Origin: Mermis nigrescens
Lineage: Eukaryota > Nematoda > Enoplea > Mermithida > Mermithidae
NCBI GenBank assembly: GCA_036768485.1
Contig: JAVLUZ010000141.1
Coordinates: 5,345,349-5,409,348 of the forward strand
Reading direction: 5' to 3'
DNA: 64,000 nt
Positions 43,806-56,900 of this stretch are shown here, piece after piece (position 1 is the stretch's first letter; every line of letters starts with the position of its first letter). The notes beneath the pieces were generated by a model. That model was not told the DNA's origin. It was given only the letters and a program-made list of their open reading frames with translations, and ran no database searches. The position numbers and the translations under genes were made by a program.

Positions 43806-44691
43806 ACGGCAGGGCAAAAAAGCCATTTAACCGCCCTCGTTAGACCCAAAAACTTTTTGGGAAGATAAGATGATCGAAATAGGCATCATTTTATCGAAAA
43901 ATCTCGAAATTTTGGGCGCTTCGCGCTGAGGGTCCCTAATAAAACGTTTATCGTTTTTTTTCGGCCGGAAAAAGTCAACTCCTTATGACTAAAATGCGAT
44001 TACAGGAATGCCTCTTCTCAGGTGACGCAAATTTCGTATAAAAGCGCTATAGAATAATTTTAGGGCTAAAATTTTGATGCACAAAAATGATAGAAATTTT
44101 TGTAGCTTCAATGGACAGAGCATTGACTGAAACGTCAAAAATGCTCCTTCTTTTGTATGCCTTCGAGTGAATCCGGAAATGTAAGGTCGTCAATTTTTGA
44201 ACCGCTGTACGTATTAGACTTTTCAATCGCAGTAATAAAGCCGACCTATTATTATACTATGGGCAGCGCCTTGATTCTTGGACCATAAAATTTTCTATGG
44301 TAAAAAATACCGGAAAATTTATGGTAGGTACATTCGTCTTGATACAAAGGGCCTCAGAAGATTTTTGTTCTAGGCCTTACTGAAGCACGGGCCGGGCGGG
44401 CCTGGCTGAGAATCGCAAAATGCTGGAATAAACTTTAGACGCAAACCTGCTTGTATTAATGATTGTTTACGCCGTGTAGCAAATGCTAGACTGTTTAGTG
44501 TGTTTTCATGATGCATGTTCGAAGTATCTGTGATTATTTAGTGTCGTTTTATTCCGTCGAAACTTGTGATTAAAATTCGTTTTTTTTTCATTTGGCAACG
44601 CAGTTGACAGCGCCTTTTTATAGTCTGTTTCACATAACTTTGTGCATAAATGTTAATAATTTTCATGGACAGTAAGCCGATGGGTTACGAT

Positions 44692-44937
44692 CATACGTGG
44701 GCAGCAAGAAAATTCTGGGGGGTCCAAGATTTTTTGAAGGTCAAAAAAATGGCCTTAAAAATGGTGATATGGCGATAAAAACACCATTTTTCGACGTTTC
44801 TCATCAAGCACTATCCATTGGCATCAAAAAATTGCGAAAAAAACGAAAAAAATTTTCAAAAATTGATTTCTAGGGGGGGGGGTCTTTTGATTTCTGGGGG
44901 GGGGGTCTTTTGGTTTCTGGCCCCACGCCCATGTGTG
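44692..44937. mobile_element. Family A MITE (246 bp), exact duplication
   Basis: Ends CATACGTGGGCAGC and ...GCCCATGTGTG. Exact 8-bp duplication GTTACGAT at 44684-44691 and 44938-44945. This copy best defines the family's ends. Confidence 0.92.
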
Positions 44938-44972
44938 GTTACGATATATCAGAACAATGCTATAATCACAAT

Positions 44973-45217
44973 CCCACCTGGGCGTGGGGTATGCACCCCC
45001 AAGAAACCAAAATACCCCCAGAAATCAAAATAACCCCAGAATTCAATTTTCAAAATGTTTTTTTCGGTTTTTTCGCAATTTTTGGTGCCAATGGATAGTG
45101 CTCGATGAGAAACGTCGAAAAATGGTGTTTTTCGCCATACCACCATTTTTAAAGCAATTTTTTTGACCTTTGAAAAATCTTGCATTCTCCCCAGAATTTT
45201 CTTGCTGCCCACGTATG
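44973..45217. mobile_element. Family A MITE (245 bp)
   Basis: Ends CCCACCTGGGCG and ...GCCCACGTATG. Flanks ATCACAAT and ATCGCAAT match 7 of 8. Inverted relative to its close neighbour at 44692, so the pair could form a foldback. Confidence 0.85.
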
Positions 45218-45841
45218 ATCGCAATCTGTCAGCTTATTGTCAAAGATCGTTTTGAAATTTATGACCGAAGTTGTGTGAAACAGACTAGTTGGTTAAACCG
45301 ATCTACATACCTATTTTGACTTGCGGCAGGTAAACAAATAAGAAAAATTTTAGAGATCAAGGAAGGGTCGAAAATCCGAAGGTAAGTATAGAAAAATCGC
45401 GAAAAAAGTAAAATAAAATTTTAGAGGTCTGCAGGGTTTATTAATTTCCAGGGTAAACCATATCTGCACGATCAGGGATAATTTAGTTCAAAAGATCATA
45501 AGGTTGATGGTAAGTAGGATTAAGATAAAACGTTTTTTATGGTATCGAAAAATTCTGGATACCGGAATCTGACCATCTGGGGTTTTTTGGGCTCCGATTT
45601 CCGAGTCCCACTAACAAACTCACGCCTGCATATGTACGTATATGTGCGATTATATTCTTAATTCTGACATGATACTCTTAAACGACAGGGGGATGATCAT
45701 AATATCACAAAAAATTCTCCGTGGCTTTCTGATTTTCCGACGCTGTAACCAAATTCTGGGGTGGGGTCTGAGTGGTGTAAAACCAACAAAAAAATTTAAT
45801 CTTGAGGTATTCTTTTTAAGGGTTTATCGAATTCTCGGGGG

Positions 45842-46068
45842 CACACGTGGGCGTGGGGGTATGCACTCCCCAGAATGCCGGATGCCCCCCCAGAATTCAA
45901 TTTTTTGAATTTTTCTTGTTTTATTCGCAATTTTTTGATGCCAATGGATGATGCTCGATGAGAAACATCGAAAAATTTTTCTTTTTTCGCCATACCACCA
46001 TTTTTAAGACCATTATTTGTCTGAAAAATCTTGCACGCCCCTAAGAATTTTGGTGCTGACCATCTATG
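45842..46068. mobile_element. Family A MITE (227 bp)
   Basis: Ends CACACGTGGGCG and ...GACCATCTATG with a typical core (gccaatggatgatgctcgatg). No clear duplication. Confidence 0.72.
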
Positions 46069-46401
46069 TGCTCGACCCCTGCACATATGGCTCTATTGAT
46101 ACTTTACTTCCCGCAAGTGACTAATACTAGTTAATTCAAACATTGCAAAACAAGCTACAGATGCGACCGCTCTTATAAATTCAAAACTGCGAATGCGGAA
46201 AAGTAGAAAGTATCAAAGCGTAATGCGCTCACAATCGCATGCGAAAAACAAAGTTAGAGCGGACAAGAGACATCTGCTGATATCCGTGTTCGTAATATGG
46301 TACAAAGCATCCGAGATAATCTTGCACAGGAAAGTAAATGCTTACAAGAGTAATCCTATGCAGTTTCTCAAAATTTTGAAAATGCAAGAACACGACTGAG
46401 C

Positions 46402-46769
46402 GAGCGAGACGTGTTCTTGGGGGGCCCCCAAAATGGCAACTGACCCCCGCAAAATGGCTGCCACCTTCCTCCCCCAAGAATTGTAGATTTTTCGTAAAAG
46501 TTGCAAACAGTGTGCCATTTTAAGCATTTTTTGCACATTTTTGGCTCGAAAATCTCAAATTTTTGGCGCATCGCGCCATATAACAATTTTTTGACTATAT
46601 TTTGTTCAATAAGGTCAAATTTTTTCGAAAATGTTTTTACGTTTTTTTTCTTCCAGGAAGAGCATTGTCTGAAACGTCGAAAAACACTAATTTTGACGAG
46701 TACCCTCGGTTTTTAGATCAAAAAAGGCACTTTTTAAAAATTTTCCTGGCCTGACCCTGTACATGTATG
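46402..46769 (+). mobile_element. hAT-type MITE family M, copy 1 (368 bp)
   Basis: Exact 8-bp duplication GACTGAGC at 46394-46401 and 46770-46777. The interior has ggcaactgacccc, ccaagaattgtagattttt and ggcgcatcgcgccatata. A close relative is at 58593-59002. Confidence 0.85.
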
Positions 46770-47388
46770 GACTGAGCTACATACAGTTCAGCTCGCAAGT
46801 GATGATACACAATTTCAAGCGACTTGTGCGTTCAAGTCCCTCAAATATGTCTTCAATGTTTAATGCTTTGGTTATTGATTATGATGAATCCTATCCTGAC
46901 AACAAGCTTTTCTAATTTCGTTTTTGATAGATTTAAATTTCTCAAACCATCTCGCGCCTTTATTTAAATATTTAATTTCAAGCGCTTGAAAGCACATCCC
47001 ATGTTACTTGTGGTTAACACGATACAGAAAAAAGTTTATTAGAAGGCGCATATATATGAGTATTGAATGGATCCTAATTTATTAGCATCTCTGTAAGCGT
47101 CGAAGCACAATTTTGTAAATGAATAATCGCATACATAAAGCTTAACTGAAACTGAGCCTTGTTATTTTTCATATTTTATGGCTTAGGTAGCGTCTACAGT
47201 CTGTTTCACACAAGTTCGGTCATGAATTTTAAAACTATCCCCGACAATAAGCTGACAGATTGCCATTATAGCATTGATCTAATATATAATTATCGTGACC
47301 TTCGGCTTACTGTCGACTAAAATTCTAAAATTTATGCACGAAGTCATGTGAAACAGTCTATAGTTGAATGATTTGAACAGAATATACA

Positions 47389-47394
47389 TTTATT
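47389..47394 (-). promoter_or_regulatory. Possible SIAH polyadenylation signal
   Basis: AATAAA on the - strand about 390 bases after the SIAH stop codon. In AT-rich DNA such hexamers arise by chance, so support is positional only. Confidence 0.3.
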
Positions 47395-47781
47395 TGCATC
47401 ATACAAAAAAGACGCAGCAGGGCTGAGAATTCGCGACAGCGGGGTCTACTGGACTCTGGAGGGGGTGGTGTAGTGAATAACCCCCCATGTCCATGTGTGG
47501 ACGCAAATCAAAATTGCCTCAAAGCATAAATAGTACGGCAGGTTACATAGAAGGGAGTTATACAGGAAACAAGTAAAACAGACGATACGTAATCAATGAC
47601 ATTATTACCAGGCATTACGGAACTTATCAAATCAACGAAATTACATACATACATTATCGTATAAATTCGCTCAACGAAATCCGAAAAATCTACTTTCTTG
47701 TTCAACGAGTATACACCAACCATCCAAGTAATCGATGTAAAAAAATGAACAGTCGCTAGATAATCCAAAAAAACAAGTCCA

Positions 47782-47965
47782 TCAATTCGATGCCATTAAA
47801 ATTGTTACATTGATGCCCAAATTGCCACTTTCGGCGAACAAATTCGCCGTATTGGCATCGAAAGCTAAACAATCACTTTGGGCGATGGCCTGCGCCACGC
47901 CTTCGTGAATACTGCGCGGCGTTGCCTCCCAGCACAAACGCCTTTTTAACGTGGACAATTCTAGT
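47782..47965 (-). CDS. SIAH: SIAH last exon, substrate-binding domain part 2
   Basis: The acceptor is CAACTTTTCTAG; a second AG five bases on would break the frame. It encodes [20 protein letters not shown], then [19 protein letters not shown] and GINVTI with a short extension MASN, then TGA. A family A MITE starts 24 bp upstream of the acceptor. Confidence 0.95.
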
Positions 47966-50900
47966 CTAGAAAAGTTGAATCAGCAATCACCTTACGTGGG
48001 CAGCAAGAAAATTCTGGAGGGGTGCAAGATTTTTCAAAGGTCAGAAAATAGCCTTAAAAGTGGTGGTATGGCGGAAAAAACACCATTTTTCGACGTTCCT
48101 CATTGAGCACTATCTATTGGCATCAAAAAATTACGACAAAAACGAAAAAAATTTTTAAAATTCTAATTCTGGGGGTATTTTGATTTCTAGGGGGAGGGTA
48201 TTTTGGTTTCCCGGGGGTGCATACCCCCAAACCCCTCCCCCACGCCCAGGTGTGGCAATGACTGATGTCTAGCATGGTTTAATCATCGCATTCGCGTTCA
48301 AACATGGGATGACCGAAATTCTGAAAATCTGAAGTTTAAAGCAACCGAAATTTCAACGGTAAGGAACATATCTCATTTTTCGATATCAATCACCAAGCTC
48401 CATCCGCTGATCACAAAGTGCAAAGCAATTTTCTGAATTTTTGCCCCATACAGACCAGACATGTAACAGCTCGAAATTTAGGGTAAGGGTCCCTGGTTAT
48501 TTTTAATGAGGAGGGTAAATGATTTCAAATTTTTGGCCAAAAATAGCAAAAAAACTAACTAAAAATGATCGAAAAACGCAAGGTTTTTCCAAAAGATCGT
48601 TAGAGTGGTCAAGGGGTTTCAAACTTTCAGGAATGGGGGACGATCAACTTTAGATGGGGGATCCCCTATTACATGTCTGACCCAGACCCCCATTTGGCTA
48701 TATTTACATCGAAATCGCTTCAAAATATACTTTTTATGGCTTAAACTGCTCGACAGTACCTAACTATGGACCCTTCAGTGCCGTGGGGAGGGGTAATACC
48801 CCTCTCACCCTCCCTACGTGCACGCACGATGTATGCCGGTCGGTGGTCCATTCCCAAACTTGCTAAGGAAATTTGTGCAGCCTGCTGAAACATTGGTAAG
48901 AGAGCAAGGCATGTTATATTATTATCAGGAATGGTCTGATTTGTGTGTCTGAATTTAGCGTCAATATACATTCCAATTTCCAACCCATAACCACTGAGTG
49001 CTGAACAGACGGCAGCATTCAAATTGTATTAATTCATTTATAACCGGTTGGATATGTTCAGTAGTTGATATAATCTTTTTGTTTTTCATGCATATTTACT
49101 TTTCAACTAGCATCTGCCAATTTATCTCATTTCGCGCGCTTCCGTGAACAAACTATTATAATTGACGCATAACTGAGTAAGTATCGCTAAAAATTTGGAG
49201 AAAAGAATAATAATATTAAGAAACCATATAATCGGAATGTGAAATGCGAATCACCTGTAAGAGAACATTTCTGCATTTTTGCGAGAACCAATAAGTTGAA
49301 CAACGGCATAAAACATCTGGTGTCCGTCGCACTTTTCTTGTTTTTCTAAAACAAGCATAAAATGAAATCCGTAGCAGCTCTGCATCATCACCCAGTCCAC
49401 CGCTCCGGGCAAAGAAACGTCTGTAGCCAAAAATACGATATCTTCACCTATAAAACGGTGAATACATATTTATGTATTCTACGTCTTGTCAATTTGTCAC
49501 CTGATGATAACAATAGCTATTGTAGAAACGTCAGAAAAAGGAAAATACTCAAAAAATTCAATTCTGGATGTCTTCCGAATTTCGTTTGGGCCATACATGG
49601 GCATGGGGAGGGGTGAGAGGGGGTATTACTCCCCCTGAGCTTTGAAAAACTGTTAGCTATATAGCCATTTTGACCACACATGGGCATGGGGGTTTGGGGG
49701 TATGCAACCCCCCCAGAAGTTGGAATACCCCCCCCCCAAAGAATTCAAATTTTGAAATTTTTGTTGTTGCTTTTTTAGCGATTTTTTGATGCCATTGGAT
49801 AGTGCTCGATGAGAAACGTCGAAAAATGGTGTTTTTTTCGCCATACGACCACTTTTAAGACCATTTTTTGACCTTTGGAAATTTTTTCACCCCCCCCCCC
49901 AGAATTTTGGTGCTGCCCACCTATGATTTTGACCCTAAAGACATTGCTATATAGCATTTTTATACTCAGAAAACTAGCTTTATAGCCTTTTTTAGACTCA
50001 GACACATACCGTGTGAGTTCAGCTATACACACCTGGGCTTGGGGTTTGGGGGTATGCACCCCCAGTAACCAAAATACCCCCAGAAATCAAATACCCCAGA
50101 AATCAAAATACCCCCCAGAATTCAATTTTTAGAAATTTTTTTCGTTTTTTCGCAATTTTTTTGATGCCAATGGATAGCGCTTGATGAGAAACGTCGAAAA
50201 ATGGTGTTTTTATCGCCATATCACCATTTTTAAGGCCATTTTTTGACCTTCAAAAAATCTTGCACCCCCCCCAGAATTTTCTTGCTGCCCACGTATGCAG
50301 CTCTACGGTTGTTTTTCCACAATTTCAAATAGATTTATAGCTATTTTCTCGACTTCAAACAGGGTTAAACAGCTATTTTAAGTACAAAATGGTTAAATAG
50401 CTATGTTTGTGATTTCAGAAGAGCTATATATTTTCCACAAATGCCCGAAAACGATTATTTGAAAGCGATAATACCGTCTTGCGCTGTAGACTCGTTTTTT
50501 ACAAAGCACTTAGCTATCTTTAAGTTTTTGATTTTCACCCCTCCCTCAAAGTTTGACCTTGCGCACCCATTGTTTGGGTTTTCTGGATTCTAGGAGTATA
50601 CACTATACACCCCTACGCCAATGTGTGAATCCACTAAAAGTCAATTTTTCTGTTATATTTTTTACTTAGTCCCTTTTTTGTCTTTCTTTCCGAGCCCATC
50701 GTATATTTACATATTTTTATATATTCTTTAGCAAACGAGTTTCCTCTGTTACATTTTCCTTCTCGTTCGATTATACGGAAAAGACTGCTTCGCGGCTCTA
50801 CTTTTGCTTGAAAACAGTTTCCCAATTATAAAGACATTAAGCAAACTCTTGAAAAATGTTATATAGAATGGCCCAAAAAGGGCTGCACCCAGATGTTACA

Positions 50901-53900
50901 GGTCATATTTTCGACTTAAGTGAAGATAAGACTGGCTGCATTAGATGGAGACGCGTGTTTGGTTTTGAAATCAATTTGCTCCCCTTTTGACAATATATTG
51001 GAGTTTTAGCACCTAGTAGGATGTTAACCGGCTCCAGGGGTTTGAACTATCTTATAATAATTTTTTGAACGAAAATATTGTGAAAAAGGAGGATAACTAT
51101 GTGCTCAGTAATGTAATACAACGCATAAATTCTGGGGTTCGAACAATATCAAAAAGAGATGTAAACAAGTCGCATCACATGAACCGCTGGCAGATGGCTA
51201 AAATTTTTTACACGCAATTAGTAGTCAACTAGCCATGAAAAGACCATGAGAAACAATTTTATGATATGCAAATTCAGGAGTAGTTTTCGCACGTATGCTG
51301 CTTGTCAATCATTCTACACAACACAGGTACGTAACCATACGTGGGCACCGCCAAAATTCTGGGCGAGGGGGTCAGGATCATAGGTGGGCAGCACCAAAAT
51401 TCTGGGAGGGGATGCAAGACTTTTTAAAGGTAAAAAATGGTCTTAAAGATAATGGTATTACGAGAAAAACACCATTTTTTAACGTCTCTCATTGAGCACT
51501 ATCTATTGACATCAAAAAATCGCTAAAAAATTTCGAAAATTGTATTCTGAGGGTATTCGGCCTTCTCGGGGACGCATACCCCCCAACCCCTCCCCCTACA
51601 CGCCCACGTGTGGTCAGGATGAGACAGATCGTCAAAAATTTTAATAAAAATAGAATTCTCGGGGTATACAGTAATCTGCGGGGCTTTTCATTTTCTGTAA
51701 GGTACAACCCCCAAACCCCCTCCCCACGCCTATGTGTATATGTCATCTATCAAAATAAGTGACAATAAATTTTTTAAGAATTGCTACAAGTGGAAAAATG
51801 AAGCGATTGAGCAAAATCTCAATGAATAAATCTCGACCAACCTTGCAAAGTTGTAATAGATTTGTGCACCTTCATCAAATGCGGCATTACTGCGTCCAAA
51901 TTTCCTTGCCATTTGCAAGATGCTCCTGGGCAAGGACAACTGTACGGTCTAAACAAAAATTAGGGTTCAAGAAAGCGGTATTATACACTGCAAACATACA
52001 TGTAATAGAGTGAATGGGATATCCTCCACCCAAAGTTGGTCGTCCCCTCATCCCCCAAAGCCAAAAAATTTTTGAGCCCTCTACAACCGATTTTTGGAAA
52101 AAGAAACTTACGTTTTGGCCATTTTTAGGTGTTTTTGTCGTTTTTTTGCCAAAAATTTGAGGTCATCTCCCCCTCCAGAAATCGCGGGGGACCCAACCAA
52201 AATTTTGAGCTGTTACAAGTACGACCGCAACTGTAATCGATCGAATTTTTTATTTTTTAATACATCAAATATCAAATACAGCGTGTCCCGCCTATATGCA
52301 ACGTGTTTTTCGTACTAACGCCATTAATACGAAGTATTTTTCAGTGATTTTTTGGATACACTTGGGAGGTCCTATAAAACTTGCTGACAAAGTTTGATCG
52401 GTTTTGCTTGTTCATGTTGTGAACTGCACAAGTCTGTGTAAACCTTAGATTTTTAGTAGTCTTTCCTTGCGAACTTAATACAGGGTGGCGCATAAAAAGG
52501 CTACATTCGAATTTAATAGATGATAACTTCGGCTGATATGTAAATACAACTTTAGGACTAGCTGCATTAGATAGATAAATAAGTCTTTGTCTGAACCGCG
52601 GTAAGAAGTTTGGCCAGCTGCCATGGTTCGTGCCTTACGGCAATTCGTTTACACCTCACTTTTACATTGTTTAAACCCTAGAGTTCCTGCCTTGTATCAC
52701 ATTACTACGTAATTTTGTATCCTTTTTAGCATTTTTGGCAATATATTCAGTCACAAAATTGATTAGCACATTCTTTAAACCCCAGAATAGAGTCGCGTCC
52801 TACTAATTGCAAAATTTTCCGAATATCGTCAAAGAGGGTGCAAATTATTGGCAGGACCAATGACGCTATTGGCGTTCAACAATATTGAAGTAGGGTGTAA
52901 ACAAATTAGCGAACGCCTGAACAACTGATATCTGTCCAAAATTTTTCGCTCATTTTGAAAGAAAAGACTTTTATCTATTTAATGCAACTAGTCTGAAAGT
53001 TTTATGTTCACGTCAACTGAACTTATGACCTGTCAAATCAGAATGCAACCTTTTATGGGCCCATCGTTCAATACCCTTAAACGATGAGAGGATAATGAAT
53101 TTGTAATAAAAGAATGCACGCAATTCATTGAAATTTGTTTAATAGATTTATGCCAGTTATTGAGAAATCGTTGCCAAAAACCAACAGTTTTTGCATAGTA
53201 AAGAAACATTAATTTTGTAAAAATTTGATATTTCGAACATATGCTACCAAATCAGGCCAAACTTTATCAGTCAATGTCCTGTTGATTATTTTATGTCCGC
53301 CCTACAATCACATGTGGGCGTGGGGGGTTAGAGGGGTATGCATGCACCCCCCAGCCCAGAAGGCCGAATACCTCCCAGAAATCAAAATACCTTTCCCCAG
53401 AATTCAATATTTTTTTGTTTTTTTTCGCAATTTTTTTGATGCCATGCCAATGCATAGTGCTCGATGAGAAACGTTGCAAAATGGTGTTTTTTCGCCATAC
53501 CACCATTTTTGAAACCATTTTTTTGACCCTTGAGAAATCTTGCACCCCAGAATTTTAGTGCTGCCCACTTATGCCTACAACGTCTTGAAAATTTTAAGAC
53601 ATAAAGCGGGATAACAGTTTGGATAGGTACAGTCGCGAGCATAAGTTTAGAGCACCCCTTAGTTACATGCACACATGGGCGTGTGGGGTTTGGGGGTATG
53701 CACCCCCCAGAAATCAAAATACCCTCCAGAAAATTTTTTTGTTGCTTTCTTAGCAATTTTTTGATGCCATTGGATAGTGCTCGATGAGAAACGTCTAAAA
53801 ATGGTGTTTTTATCGCCATATGACCACTTTTAAGACCATTTTTTCACCCCCCAGAAATTTTTTCACCCCTCCCCAGAATTTTGGTGCTGCCAACCTATGG

Positions 53901-56900
53901 TTACATGTGTTTCATCTCATTTTAGCACCTTTCTGCGAGTTTTTATAACAACAACTGCGGTAAACTGAATTAAAATACTAAATATGCCAAATGTCGGCTA
54001 ACAATTAAAAAGTTTTGATACTTCAACTTGTGACAATTTCGCATCATTAATCAAACTAACAATTTTTGCTCGACATGTGGGTTAAATAGACCTTTTTCGG
54101 TCCATAATTAATAGTTAAGAAGGAATGCTAGGCAAAAACTGACTTCATATTTAAATTCAGCGCAAAAAAACTTCTAGGCAGTGTAAAGCTAATCTCAATT
54201 TTATGTGTAACAGGGCTGCTCTTTACAATATGTCGATTACATGACTTTTTGCAGGGGTGCTCTAAACTTTTGCTCGCGACTGTATGTAGGCGGGACAACC
54301 TGCAAAATTAAGGTTTACATAAACTTGTGCAATTCAGACTCTTGCCACTTATGTACATAGTTTCCTATCGGACCTTCCAACTATATTCAAAATTTCTTTG
54401 AAAAATAATAAGTACTGACGGATTATTACGAAGAAACACTTTATACACTTAGGTTGGACACCTGCATGTAAAAATAAAAGCAAACAAAAAACAAAACAGA
54501 CACCCTGTATGTAAAAATAAAAGCAAACACGGGCAGGACAAAATTTTGGGGTCTGAAAATTTTAAAAGGTCAAAATAGGGCAAAAAACCTTATTATAACC
54601 TAGGGGAAAAGCATTTTTGACCTTTCTGGTCGAGTTCTATAGACTTGCATTCAAAAACATTGCGAAAAAATAAAAAACTTCATACTTATCAAAGTTGGTC
54701 TAAACTCTCTTAAAACTCCATCCCTTTTGTGGCGGCCCATTTTCAAATGCATGTCTCTCCGCAACATAAATGGATAACAAAGCTTCGTCAGATAACGAAA
54801 AAAATTCGAGCATTTTAGATGCTTGCATACACATAAATTTGGAGTTTAAAGAACCTACACAACGACTAGTAGGGGTAGCTCGTCATTACTAAGATAAACA
54901 GTCTCCTAATTTGGGTAAAAAACACAAAGAAGGATAAAAAACAAATTATTGCTCATAATCAGGAGAAATCCTGAAATTGGTGAGAATGAGCATCCGTTTA
55001 ACACGCGTGCATGACGGTTCATTAGGAAAAGCAAGAATATTCACTAAATACGGATCATAATTATCAACGTAGCACAAACCTTCTCATATCAAATGAATTT
55101 ACAGTCTACTGATTCTTAATAGTGCGTACAAAAACTAATGACATTCTTACTTGAACTCGCATGCTTCTTCGTGCTCCATTTTTTCCGTATGCTGCATAGT
55201 TTTCGGGCAACCATAGCAGGAAAATTTGCAAGGAAAGCATACCGTATTGGCTATTTTCTCCAGCACAAGATTTCTCACATTGGCTGAAAATAACTTGCAG
55301 CATTTTGATTAAAACGACTACGACCTACAAGTTAACTGATAGGAAATTTGTAATATTCAGATAAACTAAGAAAGACAGTCAAAACTTAGGAAACACAACA
55401 AATAAATGGATTTCAGAATAGCTAAAAAGAAATTTTATTCAAAAACAAAATCTTCGGTCTATACGATTTCAAATTTTTGATCCATTGACAAAGATTATTT
55501 GGAACAAACCTTCAAACCCAAAGGAACGGCTCATCGTCGCACAAAATAAATATTTTAAATAATAGCAACAAAGATAAGCTGTTCTGTCAGCAACATTGAG
55601 CTCATTAGAATTAAATTCGTAATAAAACTGAAGCGAATAAGCTTGATTATAAAGCCAAACAGCACGAGAAGGCAATAAAGCGATTATTAAAGGATCCAGC
55701 AAATTTCAACTACATAGCTTTAATTACTAAGCAATCTATTTTCAAATTGACTTGTATATCGACAAGGAAGTATCATCCTATGTACAATTTGAAGTCCCTG
55801 ATGAATTACTAGACTTTATAGATTGAAACGGCCCAATTAGTCTCTTCTTCGAGATCTAAGCAACATTAGAATGGAGTCGCTGATTTAGGCACAGCTGCAA
55901 AACCAAAGCTACAGCATTATATGAAAAGTGAAAAATCGTGAGCTTTCAATCAAACAGGTATATATGTAGATTGCTCAAAATATGGTATCAAAAGCTAAAT
56001 TATTTTAATATATTTTACAGAGCTACTGTAGTAAAAAGCGTGCATTCAAACCCCTCCTTATCATAGATTCTAAATTTTACCCTTTCCTTCTCACCAGCCA
56101 TCAGCCAGGCAAAGCATGGAAATTCCGGGGAGGGTTAAAACCAAAACATTTCAAAGTGCCTTTTTACTCAAAAACTATTATGCGTCAAAGACCCTACTTT
56201 TTACGTTTCTGATGACGCTCTTTCTTTCTTTCTTTCTTTCTAGAACATAAAAACATTTAGAAAAATATGAAAAAATCGATTGAATTGAATAAAATATTTT
56301 AAAAATGAATATATGGCGCGATACGCTGAAAATTTGATACATTTGAGACAAAAAAGTCGCTAAAAACGCGTAGAGCGAAACTTTTTTACGATTTTTTCAT
56401 ATCAAAAATTCTGGGGGTGAGAAAACTTGAGGGTTTAAAAAACCTTTAATCCTTTGGGGCGGTGAAAACTCCCCGAATGCTCTCAAAATTATGTAAGCTG
56501 GTCCCTCTGACCATGTGCGTCTATGCGACCAACCATCGTGTCCCAGGCCCAGCATCATGAAGTTTCTCAAGAAAATGCCTAAAATAAATCTTTTACAACT
56601 GCCGTGTCAACACAACTCGCTCCCAATCGTGTAATAATGCATGACGGCAAGGTAAATAATTGTTATGGTTTGATTTTGTGTAGGACTATTACGCCGCCTA
56701 TACACAGCATTATTAAAAATTGCTTGATTAGTACTAGGTAAACGTGCAAATTATGTACACGTTACTTACGAACAGGTCCACGGCAGGTAGGACAGCAGGC
56801 TAACTTAGGTCTGCATGACCCGCAGACTAAATGACCGGCTTGGCATTGCAGATAAGGCGGCAGCATATACTCCATGCAAACCGGGCATTCAAAGGCGGAC

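Larger units (their letters stand above)
42030..47781. other. Convergent intergenic region, AVL9 to SIAH
   Basis: No coding exon was recognised. It holds C copy 5 (42222-42443), family A copies at 42498, 43550, 44692, 44973 and 45842, an A-like remnant at about 43075-43237, and family M copy 1 (46402-46769). The unique stretches (43810-44690, 45225-45840, 46780-47780) should contain both 3' UTRs. Confidence 0.65.
49590..50571. repeat. Family L copy 2, interrupted by two A MITEs
   Basis: The same atagctattt / cctttttagactca units as 4671-5114, in the opposite orientation. They are split by family A insertions at 49675-49925 and 50028-50297. It lies in the SIAH intron between exons at 51842 and 49447. 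Confidence 0.65.

Noticed and set aside
48741..49022. 93-codon frame on the - strand in a SIAH intron
   Set aside because: It runs into repeat sequence (cctctcaccctccctacgtg), matches nothing in SIAH, and removing it is required for exon phase.
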